A DNA stretch of 64,000 bases from Sorangium sp025924095 (GTDB lineage Bacteria > Myxococcota_A > Polyangia > Polyangiales > Polyangiaceae), in the NCBI RefSeq assembly GCF_051521505.1, contig NZ_CP150356.1, positions 806,001-870,000 of the forward strand, read 5' to 3'. Each line of letters opens with the position of its first letter. Position 1 is the stretch's first letter. The notes beneath the pieces are model-generated. The model saw only the letters and a list, made by a program, of their open reading frames with translations. It was not told where the DNA came from and searched no databases. This document shows positions 40,901 through 49,211 of this stretch, piece by piece. The translations under genes were made by a program, and so were the position numbers.

Positions 40901-41500
40901 CTAACGAGCGAGGAGCCCTCGAAGCCTCCTTCGCGCTCGGTCGAGCCGCCGTACCGCCGTCGAGCTCGGTATGCCGACCCCGCGCGCGATCTCGCGGATG
41001 CCGTGACCGATCGCGGCGAGGGCGAGCATCTCGCCGTCGCGCCGCGGCAGCCTGGATACGGCGAGACGCACGCTGAGAAGGTGCTCGCGCGCCTCGACGA
41101 GGACATCGTCGTCCCGCGGCGGCGCCGGCTGCACGCTCCACGGATCCGCCACCGGGATCTCCCGGCGGACCGAGGCGCGCTTGCGGTGGCGCCCCACCGT
41201 GCGCCAGACGATGCCGTAGAGCCAGCCGCGGAGCGCTCGCCGCGGATCGACGGACGCGTCCGGGTGGTACCTGCCCTCCTCGACAGCCATCCACGCAGCC
41301 AGGATCACTGCTTGCACCACATCCTCACGGTCGCGGGGCGATACGCCGCCGGCGCGCACGAGCGCGGCGATCCAGCGGCGCTCGGCGACGATGCGCTCCG
41401 CGGGAATGCGGATCGCCGGGTGCTTCGCGATCGATGGACGGCGGCGCCGGGGCGCGCTGCGCTCGTGGACAGCGGTTGTCGTGCGGCGTCGAGTCTGCAT
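40901..41500 (-). CDS. ECF-type RNA polymerase sigma factor
   Basis: This is a 199-residue protein from the ATG at 41500, with CGAGGTCC eight bases upstream; the earlier in-frame TTG is unlikely. Region 2 is seen in DREDVVQAVILAAWMAVEEG and LRGWLYGIVWRTVGRHRKR (about 50-105). Region 4 is LAVSRLPRRDGEMLALAAIG with the helix-turn-helix IREIARGVGIPSSTAVRRLD (about 145-195). The basic N-terminal 30 residues are variable. No anti-sigma gene is adjacent. The gene is separated by 189 bases from a second sigma gene in the same direction. Confidence 0.88.
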   Translation of the reverse strand: MQTRRRTTTAVHERSAPRRRRPSIAKHPAIRIPAERIVAERRWIAALVRAGGVSPRDREDVVQAVILAAWMAVEEGRYHPDASVDPRRALRGWLYGIVWRTVGRHRKRASVRREIPVADPWSVQPAPPRDDDVLVEAREHLLSVRLAVSRLPRRDGEMLALAAIGHGIREIARGVGIPSSTAVRRLDRARRRLRGLLAR

Positions 41501-41689
41501 ACCGGACCTCGGCAAGAGGGTGTCTGTCGAGAAGCCCTCAGCACCATCGCGCGCCCGTGACGGCCGCGCGCCGGCCGCGCGCGCAGGCCGACATCGCAGC
41601 TCGCCGGTCGAGTCGGCCCACGTCGAGCACCTCGGGCGCCGATGCTCGTGATTCCTCGTCGCGGAGGCGCTGTTCTTCAGCCAGCGAAT

Positions 41690-42871
41690 TCAGCGAACGC
41701 GCGCTGCGGGCGTCGAGAGCGCCAGGGACACATCGCGGCCCTGCGAGGGCGCGGCGCCTGGCAGGTCGCGGCGGCGGCGCTCCAGCAGCGCACGCGCCAG
41801 CGCTTCCTTCCCGATGGCGCGGGCGGCGGCGGCCATCCTCAGGCGCTCCTGCTCATCGCCCTGCGCGATGGGCCAGCGCTGCGCCGGGCGGGACATGCCT
41901 CGAGGACGAAGAGCCGCGCTGCCCTGGTCGTGCGAGGCCACCGTCGCTCCTGGTGAAGGATGCTTGTCGCTCGCGGCTGAGTACGAGAGCTCGCTCGCTC
42001 CCCCCGCCGGCGCCGCGGTCGACGAGGCGCGAGCACGCGCCGTGAGAGAAGCGCCCGGCGGCGCCGCGCCTCCGGGAACGAGAAGGCCGCTGTGCCCGGC
42101 CAGCAGGAGCCCTGCTGTCAGGACGACGCCAAAGGCGCTCACCGCGAGCGAGGCGCCGCCGTGAGCGGCTGTTCGCAGGCGCGGTGCCCTTGCGCCGGAC
42201 ACTGCATCTCGGAGCGCGCGCCGCACGCGGTGAGCCAGGCGCTCCCGCCATGCGGCGCGCCGGGGACGCTCCCCCGCGCCACCGGCCGCGCGCATCGGGA
42301 GCAGCGCGGCGAGGCGACGGCGATGGCGCGCCTGCCAGCGGCGCGCCGCTGCCTTGAGCTCCTCGCGCCCGTGGCGGACTCGGCTCTTCGCGGTGGTGGC
42401 GGGGATCGAGAGCAGCTCCGCAACCTGCCCGATGCCCTCCTCGTCCAGCTCGTGGGCAATCAGCGCCTCGCGCCGCTCCGGCGGCAGCTCGAGCAGCAGC
42501 GTCGACAGGAGCTGCCGCCGCTCGTGCTCCATCCGGCGCTCCTCGGAGCTCGGCGCCTTGTCGGCGACCTCCAGCGGCTCGTCCGGCCACGGCGCCTCGC
42601 GGCGCCGGTAGGCGCGGCGCCGGTGGTTGGATGCATGGTTGTGGACGATGGCCTTCAGCCAGGCGCGCAGCTCGCCCCGGGCCGGATCGAAGGTGGCCAG
42701 GGCCCGCGAGATGCTGTGCAGCACCTCCTGAAGCACATCCTCCCTGTCGGCCTCCGGGATCCTCTCCGACGCCACGCAACCGCGCAGGTAGCGGAGGTGT
42801 TCGCGGACGACGGTCTCCCAGGTGGGCGGCGGCGCTCCGGCGGGCGTACCGCGCGGATCCTTTGCATCCAT
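41690..42871 (-). CDS. ECF sigma factor with C-terminal membrane segment
   Basis: This is a 393-residue protein. Region 2 is REDVLQEVLHSISRALATFD and LRAWLKAIVHNHASNHRRR (about 40-90). Region 4 is LLLELPPERREALIAHELD and IGQVAELLSIPATTAKSRV (about 125-175). After a basic linker comes one hydrophobic helix (about 240-262, LAVSAFGVVLTAGLLLAG), then 130 residues of Ala/Ser/Arg-rich tail that would be extracytoplasmic. This resembles a sigma factor fused to its own membrane anchor, which may replace a separate anti-sigma factor. It is divergent from the envelope operon at 43127 (255-bp gap), its likely target. Confidence 0.88.
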   Translation of the reverse strand: MDAKDPRGTPAGAPPPTWETVVREHLRYLRGCVASERIPEADREDVLQEVLHSISRALATFDPARGELRAWLKAIVHNHASNHRRRAYRRREAPWPDEPLEVADKAPSSEERRMEHERRQLLSTLLLELPPERREALIAHELDEEGIGQVAELLSIPATTAKSRVRHGREELKAAARRWQARHRRRLAALLPMRAAGGAGERPRRAAWRERLAHRVRRALRDAVSGARAPRLRTAAHGGASLAVSAFGVVLTAGLLLAGHSGLLVPGGAAPPGASLTARARASSTAAPAGGASELSYSAASDKHPSPGATVASHDQGSAALRPRGMSRPAQRWPIAQGDEQERLRMAAAARAIGKEALARALLERRRRDLPGAAPSQGRDVSLALSTPAARVR

Positions 42872-43126
42872 GCCCGATCCATTATCCGCCGGTTACCCGA
42901 TGGCGCTCGAAATCGTTCCCGGTCCCCCGCCCGGGCTGCCGATATTGCGCTCTTGGCGGATTCCGGATCCCCGGCAAGCGCTGAGCCGCCGTGGCGAGGG
43001 GTGAGCGCAGGCCGGGTCCTTGATGCTTTACGCGGACGTCTTCTGATTTGTCATTCGATCCCTCGCTCGTTCGGCGCCTGAACGCGTGCTTGCGGGCGAT
43101 CTTCGGGCCGACTAGCGTCGCCGCCC

Positions 43127-44293
43127 ATGCGCTTGACGAGGTGCGTGGCGCCTGCGCTGCTGTTGTGCGCTTCAGGCTGGAGCGGCGGTGCGATGGCCGA
43201 GGTGCCGCAATCGCCCGGTACGAGGGCGGGCGGTACGGGGGCGGGGGGCTCGCCCTCGGCGGTCTCGCCGTCAGGAGCCTCTCGATCGGCGGCTTCGCCC
43301 CCGGGCGTCTCGCCCCCGGACGCCTCGCCCGCAGTGATTGCGGCGACGCTCCGCCGGGCGGAGCAGGAGCGGCGCGCCGGGCGATGGGAGGAGGCAGCGG
43401 CGGCGTGTCGAACGGCGTGGGAGTCGACGGGCGACCCTCGCTGGGCCGGGGAGCTCGGGCTGGCGGAGCTCTCGCTGCGCCGCTACCGGGACGCCGCGGA
43501 GTACCTGCGTCGGGCGCTCGAGGCGGGGGATGCGCTCGCGCCGGGCGTCAGGGCAAAGCTCCAGCGAGGGCTCCAGCGGGCCGCGCAGGAGGTCGCCGCG
43601 GTCGCGATCGTGGTGGGCGAGCCCGAGGCCGAGGTGTTCATGGACGGCCGGCGCGTCGGCCAGGGGCTCGCCACGTACGTGGTCTATGTCGAGCCCGGCA
43701 GCCACGAGGCGCGGGCGACGCTCGGAGGCCACGAGGACGGCGTGGGGCGCTTCGAGGCGCAGCGCGGGGACACGCCGGCGATCGGCCTGGCCCTCAAGGA
43801 GAAGCCGCCGGGGCCAGCGGCGGTCGCGCCACCTCCGCGGCCCCGTGCCGCGGCGGTCGCTCCGGGGCCGGCGGCGCTGCGGCCCGCGGCCGCGGAGGTG
43901 GCGATCGGCCCGGCGATCCGGGTCGGGGGGCTCGCGCTCGCGACGGCGGGCGTCGTGGTCGGCGCGGGGTTCGCGCTCGCGTCGGCGGTCAAGGACACCG
44001 AGGCCGAGACGCTGCGCGACGAGCTGCGCAGCGCGCTCGACGACCGGGCGGATACGGCGTGCAGCCCCAGGCGGCCGGACCTGGATGCGGGGTGCCTCCA
44101 GCTCGGGGATGCGGTCGATTCCCGCGACGCCCTGGGCCTGATCGCGCTCGCCAGCTTCGTGGCGAGCGGCGTGGTCGGCGCGGCGGCGCTCTCGTCGTTC
44201 TTGTGGGCGCCCTCGCCGGACCACGGCGGTGTCCGCGTGGTCCCGCAGGCGGCGGCGCGCGGCGGCGGCGTCCGGATCGAGGGGGCGTGGTGA
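43127..44293 (+). CDS. Secreted PEGA-like/TPR protein
   Basis: This is a 388-residue protein with a signal peptide (APALLLCASGWSGGAMA). A Gly/Ala/Ser/Pro-rich stretch follows, then TPR-like helices (EQERRAGRWEEAAAACRTAW, then LGLAELSLRRYRDAAEYLRR). A PEGA-like beta domain follows (about 165-225, IVVGEPEAEVFMDGRRVG and YVEPGSHEARATLGG). Two hydrophobic helices (about 263-284 and 330-355) flank a loop with two Cys (TACSPRRPDLDAGC). The architecture equals that of the gene at 28660. It is first in a three-gene unit whose downstream members overlap it by 1 and 4 bases. It is divergent from a membrane-tethered sigma factor. Confidence 0.85.
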   Translation: MRLTRCVAPALLLCASGWSGGAMAEVPQSPGTRAGGTGAGGSPSAVSPSGASRSAASPPGVSPPDASPAVIAATLRRAEQERRAGRWEEAAAACRTAWESTGDPRWAGELGLAELSLRRYRDAAEYLRRALEAGDALAPGVRAKLQRGLQRAAQEVAAVAIVVGEPEAEVFMDGRRVGQGLATYVVYVEPGSHEARATLGGHEDGVGRFEAQRGDTPAIGLALKEKPPGPAAVAPPPRPRAAAVAPGPAALRPAAAEVAIGPAIRVGGLALATAGVVVGAGFALASAVKDTEAETLRDELRSALDDRADTACSPRRPDLDAGCLQLGDAVDSRDALGLIALASFVASGVVGAAALSSFLWAPSPDHGGVRVVPQAAARGGGVRIEGAW

Positions 44294-45411
44294 TGGCCCG
44301 GCGTCGAGGAGATGCGGCGATGAGGTGGTGGACGGCGGGGCGGATCCTGGCGGCGCTGGTCGGCCTGGGGGCTGCGGCGGTCGTGATGGCGAGCGGCTGC
44401 GGGGCCGTCGACGGCTACGACTGCCACGAGTTCCTGACGTGCGACATCATCAACGAGGACGGCACCAACAACGGCGCCTGCTATGGGACCTGCGTCGAGG
44501 TCAATTCCTCTGATTTCGAGGAGCAGCCTTTCATCGTCTGGATGGGCCCCGCTCCGGAGCAGCCGTCCTGCGAGGGGGTCATGCTGGCGGACGGCGGCAG
44601 CGCGGGCCTGAGGGAGTACGAGCGGCTCGTCGCCGAGCCGGATCGCGCTGTCCGCTGCGGTCCGTGCGCGTGCACCGAGCCCGCGTGCGTGTTGCCGGTC
44701 GGCCTCACCGTGACCACCGGCTGGATGTGCGACGACGGTCCCGGCGAGACGGTGACCCCGTTCCGCGCGCCGCCCGCCTGGGACGGGGCGTGCGTCGCGC
44801 CCGGCGCGGTGGCTCCCGAGGCGTTCGGCTCGTTCGAGATCGCTCCGGTCACCACGCGCCCCTGCGACGTCGCGCTGGCCCCGGTGCCGCGCGACGGCGA
44901 TCTGCCGGGCGGAGGGCAGAGCGCTGTCGTGTGCAGCGGGGGCAGCGAGCCGACGCTGTGCCCGGGCAAAAACACCTTTTGCATGCCCGCCGCGTCGCAG
45001 CTCCCGCCGGGATCCCGCCGCTGCGTCGTCTCGAAGATGGAGGGCGACTACGCGATGTGCCCCTCCGATGGCGGCGCCCCCGGCCGTGCGTTCTCGGAGC
45101 GGTTCACCTTCTGGAAGGTGAGCGAGGACGAGCGCCGCTGCACGCCGTGCGCGTGCACCGAGATCGCGCCGAGCGCGTGCGAGGCGATCGTGTCGACGTT
45201 CGAGGACGACGCGTGCGCCCACCTGGTCGACGCTGCCGCGGTCGCCGAGAACGGCGTCTGCCACGCCGCCGAGCCCGGGTCGGCGCTCGGGAGCATGCGG
45301 GCGGAATGGCGGGTCAACGTGCCCGGGAGCTGCGTGCCGAGCGGCGGGGAGCTCGCGGGCGAGCTGGCCATTGAGAGGAGGACGCTGTGCTGCATGCCGG
45401 AGGAACAATGA
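44293..45411 (+). CDS. Cys-rich secreted lipoprotein (operon member 1)
   Basis: This protein has about 372 residues. The ATG at 44293 overlaps the previous stop (TGATG). An ATG at 44320 with GAGGAG upstream is a good alternative. The signal peptide ends in a lipobox-like VVMASGC. The mature part is rich in paired Cys: CGPCACTEPAC, CTPCACTEIAPSAC and a terminal CC (TLCCMPEEQ). The C-terminal pattern C-x-GG-x-GEL...CC recurs in the next gene, showing they are diverged paralogs. No enzyme motif is seen. A disulfide-stabilised surface protein exported with its PEGA partner is the likely role. Confidence 0.82.
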   Translation: MARRRGDAAMRWWTAGRILAALVGLGAAAVVMASGCGAVDGYDCHEFLTCDIINEDGTNNGACYGTCVEVNSSDFEEQPFIVWMGPAPEQPSCEGVMLADGGSAGLREYERLVAEPDRAVRCGPCACTEPACVLPVGLTVTTGWMCDDGPGETVTPFRAPPAWDGACVAPGAVAPEAFGSFEIAPVTTRPCDVALAPVPRDGDLPGGGQSAVVCSGGSEPTLCPGKNTFCMPAASQLPPGSRRCVVSKMEGDYAMCPSDGGAPGRAFSERFTFWKVSEDERRCTPCACTEIAPSACEAIVSTFEDDACAHLVDAAAVAENGVCHAAEPGSALGSMRAEWRVNVPGSCVPSGGELAGELAIERRTLCCMPEEQ

Positions 45412-46469
45412 TGCACGCGAGAGGGAGGACGAGGGCGATAGCGATGGCGGCGGCGCTCCTCTCGCTCGGCGCGGGCGCAGCGCTCGCCGGGGCGTCGTGC
45501 ATCCGTCTCGACTCGGGCTGCCGCGGGGAGGAGTGCCGGATCACCAATGACCACACGTGCCCCTGGAACTGCTCGCCGGCTGTCTGGGACAGCGCCCTCT
45601 TCCCCGACTTCAATACCTTCCTCCCGTACTTCGTCTGGACAGGGAACCCACGTGATGCGCCGGACTGCACGTCGGCCAACGCCTACCATGAGGGAGACTT
45701 CTATCGAGATCCGAAGTCCCTCGACCGCTGTCCACGCTGCGTCGCCGAGCCGGTGAGGGAAAGCAGGTATCATAGCGTCGAGCTCAGGAAAGGTGCCCAG
45801 TGTGTCTCGGGCGAGGACATCGGCGGGACGGTCACCCGCGCGTTCATGATTCCGGTCGAGTGGGACGGGAGCTGCATCTCCGAGGTGGTGGCCCTGGATC
45901 CCGCCGCGCAGGACGCCGACGTCGGCGTAGGACGGAGCTGGGGCAACGGGGGGCCCTCCTGCGCGGCCTCGCTCTCGCGGGCGGACGTGGAGGCCACCTG
46001 GGGAAGCCTCGTCCGGGTGTGTCAGCGCTACTGGGAGTATGACGAGGTTTGCTGGAATCTTGCCAGCCAGTGTGTGCCGGATCTGGCGCCGGAGTTCCGT
46101 CACTGTCTCAAGTACGACGGTGACGAAGAGCTCCCGGAGTGCCCCCCCTCTCATCCCGAGCTGGTGCAGGCCTACACCGGCGTGAAGGGGTGCTCCGCGT
46201 GCGGGGCCGAGGACCCGTTGGACGACGGGAAATGGCGGGAGACGACGGCGACACTCACCTTCTACGCAGACGAGCAGTGTACGCAGCCCCTTCCCACCAC
46301 AAACATCTACGATAAATGCTTTAACGTGCCACCCGGCTCTCTTCCGCGGAGCGTCACCGCGACGCTGACCGTCGAGAGGGTATCCGCCTGCGAGGCCGTC
46401 GGCGGTGAGCAGGAGGGCGAGCTCGAGCCGGAAGGCCTGGTGAGCTTCTGCTGCAAGGCGCCGCGGTGA
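45408..46469 (+). CDS. Cys-rich secreted lipoprotein (operon member 2)
   Basis: This is a 353-residue protein. The ATG at 45408 has GGAGGA just upstream and overlaps the previous stop (ATGATG). The signal peptide (MAAALLSLGAGAALAGASC) suggests a lipoprotein. Cys-rich segments include GCRGEECR, CPWNC, CPRC, GCSACGAEDP and a C-terminal SFCC. The ending C-x4-GG-x4-GELEP...CC parallels its upstream neighbour. It is unrecognised beyond this family relation. Confidence 0.82.
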   Translation: MMHARGRTRAIAMAAALLSLGAGAALAGASCIRLDSGCRGEECRITNDHTCPWNCSPAVWDSALFPDFNTFLPYFVWTGNPRDAPDCTSANAYHEGDFYRDPKSLDRCPRCVAEPVRESRYHSVELRKGAQCVSGEDIGGTVTRAFMIPVEWDGSCISEVVALDPAAQDADVGVGRSWGNGGPSCAASLSRADVEATWGSLVRVCQRYWEYDEVCWNLASQCVPDLAPEFRHCLKYDGDEELPECPPSHPELVQAYTGVKGCSACGAEDPLDDGKWRETTATLTFYADEQCTQPLPTTNIYDKCFNVPPGSLPRSVTATLTVERVSACEAVGGEQEGELEPEGLVSFCCKAPR

Positions 46470-46548
46470 CACGAGCCCCGGGCGCCTGGCGGCGGTTCAC
46501 CCCCGCGGGTGCGCGAACGATAACGATGCGCCGGTCAGGCGGGAGAGC

Positions 46549-47565
46549 TCATCGGCTCGCGCTCAGCAATGCCTGGATCCCGTCCGCGAGGCTGTCCTGC
46601 CGCTGCCTGCGGAGGACGGAGACGAGCGCGGTCGCGAGCGGTCCTGGGGCCACGATCGGCCCGGCGAGCTCGTTCAGCCAGGCCGCCAGGATCTCGCCCG
46701 GATCGCGGCCGATGGCGGCGCCGCGGAGCAGCGACGCGAGGGTGTCGGCGAGCTCCCCGCGTCCCTCGGCGCGGAGCTGTGCGCAGAGGTCGGCCGCGAG
46801 GCGTGCGGGGTCCACGATCGGCCCGGCGACGTCGCGCGCCCAGAACATCATGATTGAGCCCGCGAGCGTGTCGCGGCCCTCGGCGCGGAGCCTGGTGACG
46901 AGCGCACAGGCCAGGACGTCCGCGGGGTAGCTGCCCCCCAGCGTGTCGGCCAGGGCCCGGAGCGCGGCGCCATCGGGCGGGGACTCGTGCTTTCTGGCGG
47001 CCGCTGGCGGCTGGGCCGGCGACGGCGACGGCGTCTCTGCCTCGCGGCGCTCCCGTTCTTCGTGGGCGTGGATTGCCCTCGCGATGGCATCGGCGAGCTC
47101 GTGGTGACCGTCGGCGCAGAGCCGCTCTCTCAACGCCACCCCGAGGTCGAGCGACAGGGTATTCTCGACCCGGCTCGCGAGCTCGTGACGCCCTTGGGCG
47201 CGAAGCGTCGCGGCTTCGTGGCGCCTCGTGGCGATCTTCCCCTGGACCTCGTCGAGCCAGAGCATCGGGTCGGCGTCGACAGGGCCGCCGCCCAGCAACG
47301 ACACGATCGCGTCCGCGAGCTCTGCTTGTCCGTCGACGCGCAGCTTCCCGACCAGCGCCGTGGCGAAGCGTCCGGCGTCGCAGATCGGCCCGCTGGCCTC
47401 GTGACGCTCGCTCTGCCGGATGAGCCCGGGCAACGCTTCGCGCCTGTCGAGGGAGAGCCTCCCCTGCAGCGCATCGCTCAGGACGTGCGCTGCGTGACTG
47501 CGGGCGAGCTCGTCTCCGAGCGCGACGAGCGCCGCGCGCTCGCTGGGTTCAGCGGGCCTTGCCAT
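46549..47565 (-). CDS. Hypothetical protein of helical repeats
   Basis: This is a 338-residue soluble protein from the ATG at 47565, with TAGGAGC upstream. At least five copies of a motif close to L-x-x-x-LRxxGRxELAD-x-I-x-x-LL occur, for example LRVDGQAELADAIVSLL, LCADGHHELADAIARAI and LRAEGRGELADTLASLL. Longer units include a segment like WARDVAGPIVDPARLAADL (compare WLNELAGPIVAPGPLATAL). A Pro-rich linker (about 180-195) splits two halves. No signal peptide or catalytic motif is seen. It could be a solenoid-like scaffold. It lies at the edge of the degraded accessory region. Confidence 0.78.
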   Translation of the reverse strand: MARPAEPSERAALVALGDELARSHAAHVLSDALQGRLSLDRREALPGLIRQSERHEASGPICDAGRFATALVGKLRVDGQAELADAIVSLLGGGPVDADPMLWLDEVQGKIATRRHEAATLRAQGRHELASRVENTLSLDLGVALRERLCADGHHELADAIARAIHAHEERERREAETPSPSPAQPPAAARKHESPPDGAALRALADTLGGSYPADVLACALVTRLRAEGRDTLAGSIMMFWARDVAGPIVDPARLAADLCAQLRAEGRGELADTLASLLRGAAIGRDPGEILAAWLNELAGPIVAPGPLATALVSVLRRQRQDSLADGIQALLSASR

Positions 47566-47916
47566 GAGCTCCTACTTCCAGGCCGCGCCGAGCGCAGGCG
47601 CTGGTGTCAAATGCATCCAGGTGATGGGAAGATCAAATCTCGGATTTTTATTAAAAATGCAATGAAATGAGTGAAAGGCGCGAGCGTCCGGGGTGGACGT
47701 CGACGCGATGCTTACGGCGCACCTCGACGAATCATTTCGCGTCTTGCGTGGCGAGCTCTCCGAGCCGCTGGAGGCGCTGCCCGGAGGGGCCATCCTCCAC
47801 GACCCAGGGGGCCGCAGGGTCGTACGCTGTAACACCCCACGCCGGCAGCGGCGCTCCTTGAGCGATACCGGTCAGCCCATGCCGCATGATTTTACGGCCT
47901 GTACCCGACAGCTTGT
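47566..47916. other. 351-bp spacer with AT-rich promoter-like stretch
   Basis: Bases about 47625-47680 are strikingly AT rich for this genome and include the near-palindrome ATTTTTATTAAAAAT. This could be the promoter of the gene at 46549 (-), or a boundary of acquired DNA. The + strand open frame beginning at 47693 runs into the antisense of the HEPN-like gene and is not accepted as a gene. Confidence 0.45.
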
Positions 47917-48504
47917 CTACTGGATGCGCAACCGTTCGAAGTCGTTGAAGGCCCGCTCGACGAGGTTCATCACCGACCGACCGCCTGGCCGCCGCAGCAT
48001 GGTGAGGTTCGGAAAATCAAAGGTGCACGGAATCAGGATTGTTTCGTCGCGCTCCCAGGGGTACTCGGCGTTCTCAGGTGACGCCAATCGATCGGTAGCC
48101 GGCGCGAGCTTCTCGATCTCCCGAGCGAGGGCTGTCGCATTCCGCTGGAGAGTCTGTAGAGCTGCATCTTGCCCTCGATATTCGTCGCGAATCATCTCGC
48201 AGCGAAAGAACTGATTGATGAACTCGACGAACCCGGTGTGATGCCTCACCAGCTCGTCCACGTCAGCGGCGGTGTCGCGGATGCGATACGCCTTGGCGAT
48301 CTTCTCGGTCGCCATTTGAAGGTAGTGCAGCGTGTGACATTGCGGAAAGCTGGGTTTCGTGAGCGCCGAGAGATGCTTGTAGACGTCCCAATCCGACCGT
48401 CCTTGAGCCGCGAACGCGACGGCAAAGGCTTGACGTCTCGCTCCGGCGTCCATCACGCTGCCAGCCCATCGCGCGTAAACCGCTGCGCGCAGTCGAGCCT
48501 CCAA
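47917..48504 (-). CDS. HEPN-like domain protein
   Basis: This protein has up to 195 residues. The frame begins at a TTG (48504). An ATG at 48453 overlaps the upstream stop (TGATG) and may be the true start, giving 178 residues. The helical sequence CHTLHYLQMATEKIAKAYRI is typical of HEPN domains. It is followed by VRHHTGFVEFINQFFRCEMI, where the HH pair and nearby Arg could be an RNase-type site, although the classical R-x4-6-H motif is not certain. HEPN proteins act as RNases or nucleotide-transfer targets in toxin-antitoxin and defence systems. The upstream small gene is coupled and could be the antidote or partner. Confidence 0.65.
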   Translation of the reverse strand: MEARLRAAVYARWAGSVMDAGARRQAFAVAFAAQGRSDWDVYKHLSALTKPSFPQCHTLHYLQMATEKIAKAYRIRDTAADVDELVRHHTGFVEFINQFFRCEMIRDEYRGQDAALQTLQRNATALAREIEKLAPATDRLASPENAEYPWERDETILIPCTFDFPNLTMLRRPGGRSVMNLVERAFNDFERLRIQ

Positions 48505-48782
48505 CCCTTCGGGAGCTTCGAATCGCCCGCCTGAATCGCCTCGAATTCCGTGGGCGTCACTTCGGCGATCACCGTCGGGAACGGAACGTCTTGGGTCGGC
48601 GCGAACTCGAACGGCGTGACGCCTCCGGTGGCCACGGTCGCGGCGTTGACCTCCAGCAGCTTGATAGGCTCCGTCGCGCTGGCTTCGTTCTCGGCGACGA
48701 TGCGATAGACAGCTTGAAGATGCGGCTCGAGCTCAAAGTGTTCCGCGATGAGCTCCCGCGCTACCTGATCCTTCGAGGTCAT
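48453..48782 (-). CDS. Small hypothetical protein coupled to HEPN-like gene
   Basis: This is a 109-residue acidic protein. An N-terminal helix (VARELIAEHFELEPHLQAVY) leads to a beta-rich C-terminus (TGGVTPFEFAP, then PTVIAEVTPTEFEAIQ). I do not recognise the family. The stop overlaps the downstream HEPN-like start. By position it could be an antitoxin or adaptor, but no antitoxin fold is evident. Confidence 0.65.
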   Translation of the reverse strand: MTSKDQVARELIAEHFELEPHLQAVYRIVAENEASATEPIKLLEVNAATVATGGVTPFEFAPTQDVPFPTVIAEVTPTEFEAIQAGDSKLPKGWRLDCAQRFTRDGLAA

Positions 48783-49045
48783 GCTCGATCATACCTCTCA
48801 AGGGTGGTCCCGACAACCGCGACGTGGTCGCGCGGGCGGGCGTGGAGCAAGCGTGCGCCCGCGGCGTCGTCCCTCTCCCAGCGGTGTGCCCGGCTCGGAG
48901 TCCGGCCGCAGTCGGCAGCGTTCCACGTCACGCGACCGAGCATGTCGCGGCACCGGCCAGCCGCTCGCCCGATCTCATGATCGACCCCGCGAGCCGCCCG
49001 AGCGCGCGCGTCGACCATCCCGCCTGGCCGACGCGATGCAGCCGC

Positions 49046-49174
49046 CTAGCCGCCCGGCGCCCCGACCCACCGGCTCGGCGTCCCCGCGTACGTCACCACC
49101 AGCCGCTCCCGCGCCCGCGTGCACGCCACGTAGAGCAAGTGCCTCTCTTGATCGACGGCCGCGTGGAGCGGCCT
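49046..49174 (-). pseudogene. Remnant: C-terminal end of a UvrD/Rep-type helicase
   Basis: Reading the minus strand from about 49174 to a TAG at 49046 gives a 40-residue tail containing LLYVACTRARERLVV, the motif VI region of UvrD/PcrA helicases, followed by TYAGTPSRWVG. There is no start and no helicase body upstream. It directly follows, in the same direction, a remnant of a different helicase (49212-49811). Confidence 0.75.
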
Positions 49175-49211
49175 CGCACGTCGATTCCCGCGGACGACCA
49201 CGCCACCGCCG

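Noticed and set aside
47693..48214. Plus-strand 173-residue open frame
   Set aside because: Most of it is antisense to the HEPN-like gene and shows no family signal or ribosome site.
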